Shown: positions 21,257 to 33,677, numbered from the stretch's first letter. The stretch is 64,000 bases of DNA from Scolanthus callimorphus (GCA_033964015.1 JAWWUD010000052.1:744001-808000); one strand, 5' to 3'. Program-made: numbers and translations. Notes: generated from the sequence alone by a model not told the origin.

Positions 21257-22004
21257 TTGCATTCAACTTCAGGGCGTACTGATAAGGGTAAAAATAATAT
21301 CAATGGGAAGAAGAAACATCACAAACCGAAGACGGGAGTATGTACGTTTAGTTCAACAACAAAAACAAGCAAAAAAACAAAACTTAATACAAAAAACAAT
21401 AACACTTTCTCGGTAATATAATAAATCTAAGCGCCCGCCTCGATAACTTAACATGTCATCATTCCTTCTTAGATTTCAATAAACAAATTGAATTATTGAT
21501 AGTTCCTAAAAAATATATTCGGCTATTCTAGCGGCTCAGAATCTAGATTTTTGTTTATGTACAAGAGAGTTTTTGTACAATGCTAAAAACGTTTGACAGC
21601 CCCTCGTCAAATTTGACAGTCGAGCTGTCAAGAGAATGAATTTCATTGGTCAAGAAGCGAGATGCTTGCACCTGATTGGTGCATTTTAACGGGATGACGG
21701 TAAAAACAGCTCGGGAGAGTTACCGGGAAACTAGTTGGAGTACTAGTTGGATAAATAAAGTCGCAAAGGAGTGAGAATTGTTATTTTTCTTCCCTATTTT
21801 TTAGGATTTTCGGAAACCAGAAACAGTTTAGGGGAGAAGGGTTTCTCCCCTTATAAGCTAGGGGCGAAACATAACGCAATTTTATCAGGCCCGGAAATGT
21901 TGGGAGTTTCGAGAAACGGAAAATTCGTCACTCTGCACGCTTTTCGGGTCATTAATCGCGCTCGAAAAGTTTTCGGGCGTTTCGAGAAATGATCCCCTTG
22001 TAGG
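21257..22004. other. No gene seen
   Basis: AT-rich sequence. No repeat pair within the window was noticed. Confidence 0.3.
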
Positions 22005-22175
22005 GTAACCATAATTCCAGGGTGATCATTTCAAAATTCACTGGAATTTCAGGCTGGATATCCGAAGCTGGGCTCCTCAAAAGGAATACATTTTTATAAG
22101 AATAAACCACTTAGTAAGAAGTGGGTTGTGTATGATTGGAGTTCCGCTTTTAGGCATTGCGTAAATCTATATCTT
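22005..22175 (+). repeat. Dispersed repeat, second copy at 60165-60280
   Basis: Shared blocks are GGGTAACCATAATTCCAGGG against GCGTAACCATAAATTCCAGG, then AAGCTGGGCTCCTC, then TATAAGAATAAACCA, then TGCGTAAATCTATA against TGCCTAAATCTATA. Confidence 0.75.
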
Positions 22176-22819
22176 AGCTGTTGTGGCTTTTATATTGTTC
22201 TAAGGACAAACTATAGGGCTTATGAGAACACGTTTACTACAATTTCAATAGAAAATTGTTCTGACATTTGCATGAGACCCTAAGAGATAGCATTTGATGT
22301 TTTGAAATCCTGATATCCCTAAGGGATAGCGCATAGTGCATTTTACACCCTAAGGGATAGGGCGAGGCGTCTATGTTTATGGGGAGTAGTTCCCTCCCCC
22401 GGCTAAAGAAGGCCTTTATAATGCAAATTTCAGTTCCTTTTTCTTCTTACACTATTAAGCTGAAGTGTACTATAAGATTCTATGATGCTTGAGTAGGCCA
22501 CAGGTATCATTTTTTAACATTTTATTGAAACAAACGTGACACAGCCTTCTTCAAATGATCAAGCTCGTTGGTTTTTCATGCTGGTAAGTTAACACATTCG
22601 TCGGATTGGTATTTTCGCAAGATCTCAGTTGTTGCATGATGCCCATATGATTAGAAATGCCAGATGGCATGGTACATTCGGAGATTCAAAGGCGTCAATT
22701 CGCAAATAGTGCTATTTGCTTTGAATAATAAGCCAAAGGAAATATGCGATTACTGACATTTTTCATTAGAAACGAGAATTCTAAAACGAACTCAATATTC
22801 ATCTACTCTATCGCAAGCC

Positions 22820-25000
22820 AGAAAAATGATGATGGACAAAACTGAATTCATGCATCTGCTAGACAAATTCTACCCCCAGCAGATACGCCCCAAGGTCGAT
22901 CACACCATGAGGGAAAACGTGATGATGATTCCGAATGAATACGAGAAATATTGCAATTTCTATTTCATCAAAATCACAGACTTTAGTAGCCCAGCAATTC
23001 AATGGCCATGTTTGTGCAATCAAAAGAAATCTATAACTTCTCACTGCAAAACATCTGGAATGTGAAATGAAATTGTCTTCGTTATTTGGATAGTTCAAAT
23101 CCTGTCATTACGAAGCATCCACGGTTACAATTTAATATGTTCACTACCTATATATTTTCAGCGGAGCTCATGTGGAAGGCCACCTACAGCACAGCCCCAT
23201 ATTTGCAGAAAACAAAATCAAATATCACATATTCGCTCGAGCTCTTTTGCCTGTAAGTCACCGTAAGGCAAATCCAAATCAATCATGGCACCCAGAAAAA
23301 GTATGTATTTTTAGAAGGGGACATTGTCTCAAACCCAAACTAGGGCAATGCAGTCTAGTCAAAAGGTTCCTGACCAGATGGCCAGGCATGTCCATGCAAT
23401 ATCGGGATCTCCCCTTTTAGTTGGTGCAAAATTATTAAAATCCGCCATCAATTTAAATGGCTTTGTCGTGATGTTCCGACAGTCGAGCACACCCGTTAGT
23501 GAGAAGGACTGTTGCTTTCAAGCCACCAAGGAAAATACGCTCCCCCGATGAAAGACCATGAAAAATGAATCATCGAGAGAGAATAGTTAGAAATAACGAA
23601 TAAGCACTTAGAAACTCAGGCCGATGAATAACTACTCATGTAACTACTCCTACTTATTTATCTTAAAGACAGGTTTTATCTGATTTTATCGAGCTGGTTC
23701 AACTATTTTTCTCGATTTGAACGCATACCCTGCAGGCTACAAGGAATGGAAGTAAACAGCATTTCTCCGAGTTCGAATTTTTCTACAAATTCCACAAACT
23801 CGACATTTTCGCAGGAAAGCTGCACCGGTGAGGGACATGTATATGCTCTCTACTTCTTGTTAATTTTTGGATTCTCCTGGAACACGCTAGTGATTGTTCT
23901 TGTTTTATGAAAGCCAGAACTTAAAAGGAAAAACATGAACATTTTAATCGCAAACATGTCATGCTCTGATCTCATAATGTTACTCGCTTACTGTATTGAA
24001 AGACTTGTCCTTATACAAACTGGAGGAAGCTGGAATAACACCGTTTCAAGCGCCAATAGCTCAGCTATAGTTTGCAAGATTTATTCATTTCTTATCATCG
24101 CGTCCCCGCTTGTTTCAGGCGTAACACTGCTAATGATCGCTGCAGAGCGATATAGGGCAGTTTCGTCATCGATACAAGTAGTTAACATCACACGCCGAGG
24201 ACTGGCCTTGTTGATTTGTGCATCTTGGGGAGTGCCTTTCGCTCTCTGCAGCTACCGCCTTAAAGTCTCACGGATTGCGAACAAGAAATGCATATGGTCA
24301 TTTACAAGGCATGGGCTTTCTCTCAGCGTTTATAGCTACTGGTCATACATAGTCTTTGTGCTTATTCCGTTGACTACTGTCATAACACTGCTCCTGAATT
24401 TATTGATCATCAGAAAGTTACGCCATCTAAAGGTCGCCATACAGATTCCCAACGAGCAACAGAAGCGGAGGTTCAAGCGTTTCAACTCTGCCGTAAGGTT
24501 GATCCTGGCTTCGCTAGCTGTAGTTGTCATTTGCAACTTCCCATCGTACTTTATATTTGTCGCAAGAGAAGCAATATTTGGCAACGTTTCATCAGCGAAG
24601 TCCGCATTATGCCTCGCAAATACCCTTGGTGTTTTTTCCTTTTATTTGGTTTCGCTTAACCCAGTGCTCAGCCCACTTAACTATTTTATATTCATGGCAG
24701 ATTTTCGTTCAGCACTTCGGCAACTCTGCAGATGCCGTGTTACACCACCTCGAGCTGAACCAATAGAGTTGAGCGAGCAGAACAGAGGAAGCAACACCTT
24801 GACAACGATTACCACGACTACCGATGCAAACGGTATCTAAAACTATAGTATTTACTACGGGCATATCCAGACCTATAAATATGAACTCGTTACAAACGCC
24901 ATAACAGAAAGAATCTATGTATATAGCGCAAAGAATGCAACAAAGATATTTGCGTTAGACTATCATAGAGCCCGGCGCAAAGTACAGCTCTAAATTTGTA
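22820..25000 (+). repeat. Segmental duplication, copy A
   Basis: Matches copy B in blocks at 32490-38640, in the same order. GACAAATTCTACCCCC (22861 / about 32500), AGTTCAAATCCTGT (23091 / about 33648), GGCCACCT...GCACAGCCCC (about 23176 / 34188), GACCAGATGGCCAGGCATGT (about 23371 / 37051), then the receptor gene and its 3' flank. Copy B carries several insertions. Confidence 0.85.
23746..24840 (+). pseudogene. Rhodopsin-like (class A) receptor with one nonsense codon
   Basis: The start ATG at 23746 is the one conserved with copy B. The frame is open for 364 codons except for TGA at codon 55 (23908-23910), where copy B has ACA (Thr). The N-terminus has three glycosylation sequons (NFS, NST, NST). 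TM1 is about 33-54, TM2 about 66-86 with D75, TM3 ends in ERY (134-136, the D/ERY motif), and TM7 carries NPVLSPLNY (305-313, the NPxxY region). C110 and C182 can form the usual disulfide. TM6 lacks the CWxP motif (CNFPSY). After the stop, an ATG at 23935 would give a 301-residue protein lacking TM1. Ligand unknown; it looks like a cnidarian orphan receptor. Read as a recently inactivated gene, a null allele, or less likely a readthrough gene. Confidence 0.85.
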
Positions 25001-25713
25001 TGTAATCATCCCCAAATCACTTATATCACTTGGAATTATCCTAATAGGCTATTAGGCAAGTTTTAGCGGCAAGACTGCCGATCTACAAGCAAATTTTGAT
25101 ATAAATTCAAACTTTGAAAACTTGTCATCCTGACAAGTTTTGGCAAAATCTCATTGTTGCAATCCGTTTCCATCCGCTCTGTAATAGGTCCATGAAGCCT
25201 ACAATCATGATTGATTTGTAGGTAAAGGTCTATTGAACAAACCTAGACTAGTATTTTGGCTATCCTTCAGTCATTTCTATGTTTTTTTACATCACCAAAA
25301 ATGTGCTAAAATTGTGACACTGCTCCTTTAAGAGGAACTACGCTGAATTCCAGCCGTAACTTCACTCTCGATCGTACCTCACTTTACGAAAGGAGACGTC
25401 TGAATTCCCCACGAGATTTTCTTATCCGTTATGTAATCATAGTCAAGTAAAAACCGTTATTTGTTACAACGTTTCCGAGACAACGCACGCCTTCTTCAAC
25501 AGTTGTGGCGCCGGGTTGTCTGGCTTTGGGTTGTCCGCCTTCGCGTCTTCAACGCAACCAATTAGCAGATTCTATACTATATTTATTAAAAATGCCACTA
25601 TTATCAAAAATTAGAGTCTCCAATCTTTGCAATTCTCCATATGTTAGGCAGCTTTGCAAAACTAGAACAATGCCGTTTTCCATTTTTTGATAGCTCTTTT
25701 CGTTCAAAAGTTA
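24841..25713. other. 3' flank of the receptor and unassigned sequence
   Basis: 24841-25000 is duplicated in copy B (38519-38640). A degenerate GAAGAAGGC ... GGAAACG motif lies on the minus strand at 25467-25500. No gene. Confidence 0.4.
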
Positions 25714-25843
25714 TTAAAGGCCCATCACCAACCGGGAGACTTTGCGCCCCGTTTTCTTTTGTTTTCAAATTGATCCATTGTTTTTCGGGTGCTCTGATTG
25801 GCTAAGAGTCCGCAAAGGTTGTCGGTTGGTGATGGGCCTTTAA
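25714..25843. mobile_element. MITE with TAAAGGCCCATCACCAACC ends
   Basis: TAAAGGCCCATCACCAACCG at 25714 pairs with CGGTTGGTGATGGGCCTTTA ending at 25842. The element is about 130 bp. Confidence 0.88.
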
Positions 25844-26822
25844 GGTAAGAACGATATGCAAATTAGCATGGGTGATGACGTCACACTCTCAACTTGATCA
25901 ATGCCTAAATACTAAAAAGAGGTATATCTCTATACCTCTTGACGTTAGAGTGCTCAAACTTGGCAGTATGAATACTTGACTTGAACAGAGTAATGTGACT
26001 TATCAATGAACCCCCTGGTTCTCAGGCCCAAGACGATTTTAGGATTCCCGATTTTTCCCGCCCAGATTTCAAAATTAACCAATTTGATTGTTACTAAAAG
26101 CGAGCTACTACTAAATAAGATAAGTGCGCAAGGCAATGTAGATTACAATCCGTGAACAAAAAGAGATGGCGACACGCACGGAATTCTGGGTAGATCGACA
26201 TGTCTGGGCTCAAGGTCAAGACAGAAAAGATGGCTGAAGGTCACACGTGCCGTGCGAACCTACTACAGAAAAATTCACTTGTCACACCACACTATTTACA
26301 GTACTGGGATGGTAAAGGACCCACGTTTAGAATAGCAAAGCCATTTTGAAAATGGTCTTCTTGAACGGCGCTACCGAAAAGAAACACAGAAATGTCGGGT
26401 ATTGTAGCGACTACTGCGAAGAATTTTTGTGCAAATCCGAGGTTGCACTCATTATAAACTTTTCTCGCTTTAAACGCCCATTAAAAAGAATAAAAGATTC
26501 CTGCGCTTGTTGTGACAGATAGAACGCGCACTCACGCGCACCGGTTATCTTGTAATGAGCCTGCGATCTCAAAAGAAACAAATGTAGTCAGCGGAGTTAA
26601 GTGTTTCAAAGATGGCGGGAAATTTACAATATGAAGTGATTCGTAAAAAAATCAGGATTTAACCGAATCGAAAAATGTTTTCTCAGAAGCTCATTACTTG
26701 ATTAGAGGATTTCGCCCAAAACGTCTCTCGAAAAGCATTAGGTAGCACTTTAACAAATCACTGTATTTTAGACTGCGTTCAAAACTTTATGAATGCAACC
26801 AAAAATACACTCTTCCAATTTC
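25844..26822. other. No gene seen
   Basis: Includes a small palindrome, GAGGTATATCTCTATACCTC (25919-25938). Otherwise unassigned. Confidence 0.3.
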
Positions 26823-27128
26823 TTACAGCTTTCAGGTAACACGCGACCCAGCGCGTTCAAAACATCGAGACATCTTTTGGCAGTTGGGTTTTCCTGTGTA
26901 GTCAATCAAACCATGTGTGAGCCAATCAGATCCTTGCCTAGTTTCGCCTAGTGCAGTGAATTGGCTTCTGTCGCGACATGTCTGGCAAGGGAAGCCAATC
27001 GAATGCACCGAGTAAGGATATGATTGGCTCACACGGACACGTATTGCATTGATGGACAGCACAGAAAACCCAACTAACAAACTTTGACGGCAACGGCGAA
27101 GTCGCGTGTTACCTGAAACAGCTGTAAA
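26823..27128. mobile_element. MITE with TTTCAGGTAACACGCGAC ends
   Basis: The inverted ends are at 26830 and 27118. A second inner pairing links CAGTTGGGTTTTC (about 26880) with GAAAACCCAACTA (about 27064), and GTGTGAGCCAATCA with TGATTGGCTCACAC. Confidence 0.85.
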
Positions 27129-27360
27129 GAAAATTATGTATTCAGGGGGCCATATCTCGGTCTCGTTGCAATCGATTCGCCTCATTTTTGGTGTGTATCA
27201 TTCAATTATTATGCCCTTTCCAAATCCAAGGATAAATATTAGTTTTATTATTATCAATGTATTATTAGTAGTATTTATTATTGTAAATTAGCGTAATTCA
27301 ACCCTAATAGTTGCAATTCTTTTAAATAAACCTATCTATCTATCTATCTATCTATATTGC
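27129..27360 (+). repeat. Non-LTR retrotransposon 3' tail with TATC microsatellite
   Basis: AT-rich, untranslated-looking sequence ending in AAATAAACC and (TATC)n at about 27330-27354, the usual simple-repeat tail of CR1/L2-like elements. Confidence 0.55.
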
Positions 27361-27538
27361 TAAATCGAAAAAAAAAATGTGACGTCATCACTTGACTACT
27401 CTATTGACTTTCTACATTGCTTTTGAAAAAATACAATTTTTTTTTTGGTATTTACCTACATCATCCATTCCTTACAGAATTTTGCAACGAATTTTTTAAT
27501 ATTCAACAAATGTCCTCTGATTTTCCGTGGTATTTACT

Positions 27539-27722
27539 AAATAAACCCCTTCTGGCGGCTGTAATATCGGTGGATAATGTCCAAGGATGAAAAATGGTAC
27601 GAAAAATGAACACTTGGCCGAGAAGCGAAGCTTCGAGGGCAACTGTGAAATTTTGAGGACCATTTTTCATCCGCGGACATTATCCGCCGATATTACAGCA
27701 AGCCAAGAAGGGGTTTATTTAT
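27539..27722. mobile_element. MITE, about 60-bp inverted arms
   Basis: AAATAAACCCCTTCTGGCGG through ATCCAAGGATGAAAAATGGT-type sequence pairs with ACCATTTTTCATCC...AAGGGGTTTATTT. The loop is about 55 bp. Confidence 0.85.
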
Positions 27723-28679
27723 TTTATATCCCAGCGACTTCACTAAAAACTCGAGAGAGAAAAAAAACATTGTGAACGTGAGAAAACCACTAAACTGCAG
27801 TATGGCGCGAAAAGGCAAATCGTAAGCGGTGATTGGCTAAGATATTTTTATTCCAGCTGTGATTGGTTGACACAAAAACTGTCAATCAAACCCTAACGTG
27901 GGCTAGAAGAAATCAGAGCGAATTCACAAAGCAAATTTACAACGCACAAGTTCTAGTGCTTTTTCGAGTGCTTTTCTACAGAAATCTAGCCCAGATTCCG
28001 GGTTTTCAGGTCTAATTCCTTGCCGGACTGTTAATTAATTGTTCTGCTGTGAACTGAAGTATAAATTACAGCCGTGAAATGCAGAGTTGGAAAAATTTAG
28101 CGCTGCTGATCGAACTTGGAAGTCGGCTTGCTGGACTACACTCGAAGTGGTTGAATGTTGGTTGAGCTGATTGCATGTTGTTTTTCTATTTGCCAAGCTA
28201 CGACAAAATGGTAAGTTTAAAAAATTATTTTATAGTCATTTTGCTCTTTTTTGTTTAGTTCTTTCATTTGTTTTCGCGATGTCAACCGAATTAACTTGGA
28301 TTGAAACAACAACAAAAAACTAACAACTATGTAATTGTAAACCATTTAAAACATTCACGGCCTGTTTAGTTGACTTTTTTGTGTTTTCCGGTGTCGCCTC
28401 AGCCACCAATTTCCGTATTTCATCTAAGACAACATTCTAAGACAAAAACCTTTGGTTGCTTGTTTTCCATTATTTTTTTTAACAGAAAATATCCAGTTTT
28501 TGCTTAAAACATTTCTCCCAGACGGATATCACTTCCGACGGACAATATCGTCTGATATCTGTCCTGTGAAAATGCACCACGTGATACGTTTCAACCAATG
28601 AGCGCGCGTTAAAATTGATCACTGTGATATAAGTCCTCTTATGTACACCACGGAAGGACGTATTAAAGTGGTCAAAATG
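27723..28679. other. Possible promoter and first exon of a plus-strand gene
   Basis: After two GATTGGCT/GATTGGTT boxes (27834, 27862), unique sequence leads to ATG|GTAAGT at 28208-28216, a start codon directly before a consensus splice donor. No next exon was identified, so this is only a candidate. Beyond it nothing is recognised. Confidence 0.25.
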
Positions 28680-29060
28680 TTGTGCACTCACGAGGCGCAG
28701 CCGGGTTCTTTGAACGAAAACGGTACGCCAAAGAACCTCCGGTAGTATTTTGGGGTTCTTTGGACCAAAACGGTGCGCTGAAGAAGGTATTTTTTAGGGT
28801 TGAATTTTTCTCATCACTAATTTATGCAGCATCTCATTAAAGGTCACCTTCTGAAAGTGACGTACGCGAGAAATCCCTTTCACTAGTGGGGAATGAGCAA
28901 GGCGCTCATTTTACAAGGGGCAGGTCGTAATTAAATTGTATGGTCGGAATTAAATTGACCCTTGTTTCAGGTATTTTTAGGGTGGAAATGTGGGCTTCCC
29001 GACGGTCATAACTACCATTTTAACCTTCAAGTATCCCCCCTCCCTTCCCCCAGGATCTAG
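28680..29060. repeat. Fragment related to the 32718-33157 MITE
   Basis: Shares AAGGTATTTTTTAGGGTT, CCCGACGGTCA and ATTTTAACCTT...CCCCCC with that element. It starts with two copies of GGTTCTTTG(A/G)AC(C/G)AAAACGGT. Confidence 0.6.
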
Positions 29061-30137
29061 GCCATCGACGCTTCATGAAAGGAAGACTAAAGGAAAATCG
29101 TATTGCATATGAAACGAAATCCGTTTTCTAATCTCATTAGTTTTGGGGATTTCGTATCCATAAAATATTTGTAATGTTAGTTGCTCGAGCGAGCGAGAGC
29201 AACTCTAATTTTGTACCACAGTTTGCAAATGTACGATACTCATGAGTTCACCAGTATCACTCTTTGGCAAATGTACCATACTCACGAGCTCAGCAGTAAC
29301 ACTCTTTGATTGTCGCGCATGCGCAGTACGATTATAGTACGTGAGGGGAAAATATTTTCGACTGGCTGCCGCAGCAACATGCTACAGGATACCCGTTTGA
29401 TTTATTTGGTTTCTCGACGAAGCCGTGCGTGCTCTTTCACAACATGTTCGTGGAACTTCAGAGAATATCGGTAAGTATTAACATTATCAACACTTGAGTT
29501 CTATTCTTGAAAGCTATCACAGCTTCCAAAGCATATTATTCACTGGTATGAGATCATTTTCACGCAGACTTCTAACACGATTCGCGAGCCCGATGTGACA
29601 AAGTTAAAGGTGGCCATCGAACACAACTCATTTGGTTTTGTTAAACGAAAATTACAAATCCGTGTTGCTAAATGAGCGGTAGTTTTCTATTATTGATTTT
29701 CATTGACTTTTTGACACGTAATTATAAACCTGACATGGATACAAATCAGTATTGATACCAATGAGCTTAAATAAACGCAACGTTGTCAACTGAAACTACC
29801 GTGAAAACACTACCATTGAATGCTGTGATGACCTCATACTCAGGTTGATGAATCTCTTTATCAATGATAGTATGCAGAGTGAGTATAGATTCAGAATAAG
29901 CTCCGCTAGAAAACTTGCTAAAGATTTCATAAATGATACAAAAGAAGAGGGGCAGTGAACCATCTACATTTCCAAACAATAATGCAATTGTTGGGAGAAA
30001 AGCTTCACATTATTGCAAATAATTACAAAACACTGTTTTGCAGCTAGCTTTTAGCTTTGAGCAAACGAAATTTGATTTTTTTCAGTGTTGCTTATATTTT
30101 TGTGAAAAAGAAATTATTGTGCAGAACTTTAAGACAA
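29061..30137. other. Mostly unassigned; one exon-like segment
   Basis: 29388-29470 has an acceptor-like CATGCTACAG before it and a donor (ATCG|GTAAGTATT) after it, with an ATG nine codons before the donor. Two copies of GCAAATGTACxATACTCA(T/C)GAG lie at 29224 and 29268. Neither is strong evidence of a gene. Confidence 0.25.
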
Positions 30138-31300
30138 GGTCTCTTACAAACACGCTTTTAACCAATCAGAATGCGCACATTCTCAATACAACATAGGTGT
30201 TATTTTCTAAAAATATTTCACTAAATAGCCGCGAAGCTATGCGCTCGTAAAGTCATGAGTTTTGTGGCTAGCTAATTAGCATGCGAGTAATGTAATTTGA
30301 CGCATTATTTTGTTTGCTTCTGTACAAAGACTATGACTGCGATCACATTAAAACCCTTACTTGCATACTATAGAAGTATTATAAACCTTACAAAGTGGTT
30401 GGTTAGGGAGATAAAAATGTTTTCCTTAAGGTTATTCCCCTGTTTTGCACGGCGCACGCTGTTCTGCGCATGGACGCGCGATCAATTCGTTCGAAAATGA
30501 CGCAATCGAGCGCGCGCGCGCAAGCTAAATATCCCCATTTGAGCGAGAAACACAAAGAAAAAGTCGCGTTTGGGATATTGCGCGAAAACAAGATTGGGCA
30601 CCCCCATTTTTTATTTTACCATTTTGATAAGACCATCATTCCCCTGTTATAAAAAAAGTTTAAAGAAATTTCCACGACAAGTTTTGGAGCTATCGTCATA
30701 AAAAGCCCCAAAATGAGACACCAAAGACTCACAAATTATCACGAGCGCTGCGCACATTTTCAAGAGTAGCGTCAACACACATAGAAAATTAAACATTCCA
30801 ATGTTCGTCCTAGCTAGTGAAGCATCTAACAATTCTGTTCAAACTTGCAAGCAAACTGGATTGCTTCATTAGTGAGCGTTTTATCACAATTTTCTTGTTT
30901 CGCGTATTCCTTCACAAAATAGCCCTCAGGCACTAAAAATGGGGTATGTTTGCGCCATCACAGTTTCTAAACAAGCATGGGCACCCCCTCTTTTTATTTC
31001 ATATTTTCATTCCTTATATACTAAATAGTAAATAGACATATTAAGAAAAAAATTCTACGACAAGTTTTATTTCAGGGGAATTACCTTAAGCTATACTTAT
31101 TTGAATTCCCTGCTGCATGTCTGAATGGTATAAGAAGCTGAATTCGTCTTTTTCAAGTCGCCTTGTAGTGTAGAAACATAATTACGTCACAAAACAGTGT
31201 CATCTGATATCCTCAATGCCCAAATCCGGTAGCCAGAGATCACAGCAAAATACGTAACTTTAAACGGCCATAAAATCGTATCATTTTTTAATTCTTTCAA
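30138..31300 (+). repeat. Dispersed repeat block, partner of 3241-3700
   Basis: Begins with a copy of the 13198-13325 MITE end (30138-30211). It then matches 3241-3700 in inverted orientation at its two ends (30235-30400 and 31080-31275), with about 650 bp of extra sequence between. Confidence 0.65.
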
Positions 31301-31349
31301 ACTTGCAGTGCATGTTTAAAAACGATGTGTTGAAAAAATGATTTCGTTC

Positions 31350-31860
31350 CATTGAACACATATGGGATAAAATGCATCCCTGATGTACCCTTCTACTATA
31401 TTTGAAGTACGAAGACCTCAAATTGCCCAACTTAATACAGCACAGTGTTTCAGGATACCATACATAGTAGAAAAGACGATGGAATTGTAAAGAAAAGGAA
31501 AGTAAAGATTGAACAACATAGGGGATAAAATGCATACCTGACATACCCCTCTACTTGAAGTACGAAGACTTCATATTGCCCAACTAGCACAGTGTTTTAG
31601 AATATATAGTAAAGACGATCGAATTGTAAAAGAAAAGTAAAGTAAAGATTGAACAACATAGGGCATAAAATGCTTTCCTGATGTACCCTCCTACTGTATT
31701 TTAAGTACGAAGACTTCAGATTGCCTGACTTATACAGCACAGTGTTTCAGATACATAGTAGAAATAAGATGAAGGATTGGTCCTCCTATCTAAAAATTCA
31801 GAATACATAGTAGAAATAAGATGAAGGATTTGTCCTCCTATCTAAAAATCTAGTGATTTT
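31350..31860 (+). repeat. Three-copy tandem repeat (about 140-158 bp)
   Basis: GGGATAAAATGCA at 31364 and 31522 and GGGCATAAAATGC at 31661 head the units. Shared inside are TTGAAGTACGAAGAC and ACAGCACAGTGTTT. A partial 40-bp duplication (ACATAGTAGAAATAAGATGA) follows at 31750-31855. Confidence 0.88.
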
Positions 31861-32490
31861 CTTAATAAACCCGGGTGCTATATATTGAATCAACAAAGCA
31901 ACATATGACATGTTCTCAAAATAAGAGTATGCATTGAGAAAATGTGATCAGCAGTCCCATACCCTGGAAGAAATCTAATTTGTGAGGAATGTAAAAGGAT
32001 CTTCGCATGCAGTCTTGTTTTGAAAGTGATGTGAAATAATTCTCCTAGGCAACTTGCTACACTAATACCTCTATAATTGGATAGGTCTGATCTGTCGGCA
32101 GTAATAACGCCCCTAGACGTAGTGTCGGGGTAATACCTGATCTTAAAATAGGATTAACAAATTACAACGGCGTAATGAGTGCACCTCATTTCGAATTCCA
32201 CCCGTACTAGACAGAGCGGAAATGACCAAAAATGAAATGTCTTACTTCGCCATATTTAAATATATAAGCTCAAGATTCCGTATAAGAGGACTTTCTATGA
32301 CCAAAACCTTAATTCCACGCGTGATGTTGGTAGAGACACTCGGAACGTTCTAAAATCACTCGCCCGCGGCTCTTGATTTTACAACGTTCCTGTGTCTCCC
32401 CCAACATTACGCGTGCTCTATTGTGCCGATAAGTCATAGAAGGCTGTGCTCTAATGCTTAAATAGGTTATATCTTGATATAAGGATTTGA
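31861..32490. repeat. Unassigned, with a foldback at 32318-32450
   Basis: CGCGTGATGTTGG...GAACGTTCTAAAATCA pairs with TGATTTTACAACGTTC...CCAACATTACGCG. A related single arm is at 35335-35410. Confidence 0.55.
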
Positions 32491-32579
32491 AAAATCAGAC
32501 AAATTCTACCCCCGTAGATACGACCCAAGGTTGATGTGCAATCAAGAGAAATCTATAACTTCTCACTGCACAACATCTC

Positions 32580-32721
32580 CAGAACATTACTGCCCGCATT
32601 GTCTCATTGACAAGAAAGTATGATCATATCATTCATGTATTGCAGTTACTTCATTGGCTGCCTGTAGATCAGAGAATCATGTTTAAGGTTTTACTTTTGG
32701 TCTTCAAGGGTCTTAATCCCG

Positions 32722-32783
<62 letters not shown>

Positions 32784-33618
32784 GACTCCCTATATTCGAA
32801 TGCTAGGGGTGACCGTCGTATTTTTTAGGGGTTGAAATCGGCGAGCTGGTATTTTTTAGGGGTTCGAAAATAAAAAACGGTATAGTAAGAAAAATAGGTA
32901 TTTTTTAGGGGTTCTCACGCAAATAAGGAAGTGTTTTTGAAAGTCGAGAGGATACATTTGATGTATATTAAATAAACGGCCAGAATAAAATTTAATCTGT
33001 CAAAATTGTTGGTATTTTTTAGGGTATTTTCAGACTGAGGGTATTTTTTAGGGTGGAAATTTTTTCCGACCAGGTATTTTTTAGGGTCAAAATTCGAGTT
33101 TCCCGACGGTCACCCCTAGCATTTTAACCTTAGAGTCCCCCCCCCCCCCCCCCCCGTGTCTTAATGACCTAGCACCTGCCTATATTTCCAACCTTTTATG
33201 CTACAGGAACTAATGACGTCTTTTACGATCAACGTCCCAACAGTATCTGGCAGTTCGTAGAACAAATACTAAAACTTATGGTGACCGAGCCTTTTCTGCC
33301 GCTGTTCCCAAGCTTTGGAATGAGCTGCCATCAGAACTTATATTAGACAGGCGCGCGATGTCAGCGTTTTTAAGAAGAATTTAAAGACATTCTTATTCAA
33401 GCAAGCTTATAATTTATATATATTTTTTATTTAAATGTTTAATATATTGTTGACAATTAATCCTGTGTAACTTTTAACAACTTATAATGACTATTTTAAT
33501 AAGATACATATTGTAATTGGTAACTATTTTTAACTAGATGTTGTATTATTGTTAAGCGCTTAGAATAGTTGGACAGCTATTGATTAGGCGCTATATAAAT
33601 AAAGGCTATTATTATTGA
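32580..33618 (+). pseudogene. Non-LTR retrotransposon reverse transcriptase, 3' end, broken
   Basis: Left piece 32582-32717 reads NITARIVSLTRKYDHI then LHWLPVDQRIMFKVLLLVF. Right piece 33166-33390 reads DLAPAYISNL then YGDRAFSAAVPKLWNELPSE. These are the conserved last segments of CR1/L2-like reverse transcriptases. The tail ends in GCGCTATATAAATAAAGGCT and ATTATT. The coding part has stops and frameshifts and is split by the MITE at 32718-33157. Copy A of the segmental duplication lacks this insertion. Confidence 0.85.
32718..33157. mobile_element. Poly-G MITE with 8-bp target duplication
   Basis: Flanked by GTCTTAAT at 32710-32717 and 33158-33165, so the target duplication is 8 bp as in hAT elements. 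After a run of more than 50 G, the left arm GAATGCTAGGGGTGACCGTC pairs with GACGGTCACCCCTAGCATTT near the right end, followed by a C run. The phrase GTATTTTTTAGGG is repeated six or so times inside. Confidence 0.88.
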
Positions 33619-33677
33619 TGTGAAAAGGCATTGTCTCCGTTATTTGTATAGTTCAAATCCTGTAAATAACAATTAAA

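Noticed and set aside
22826..23065. 79-codon ORF in duplication copy A
   Set aside because: Copy B lacks most of the frame by deletion, and no domain is recognisable; treated as duplicated noncoding sequence.
32607..32828. Glycine-run ORF
   Set aside because: The run is a poly-G tract at a MITE border inside a broken retrotransposon.
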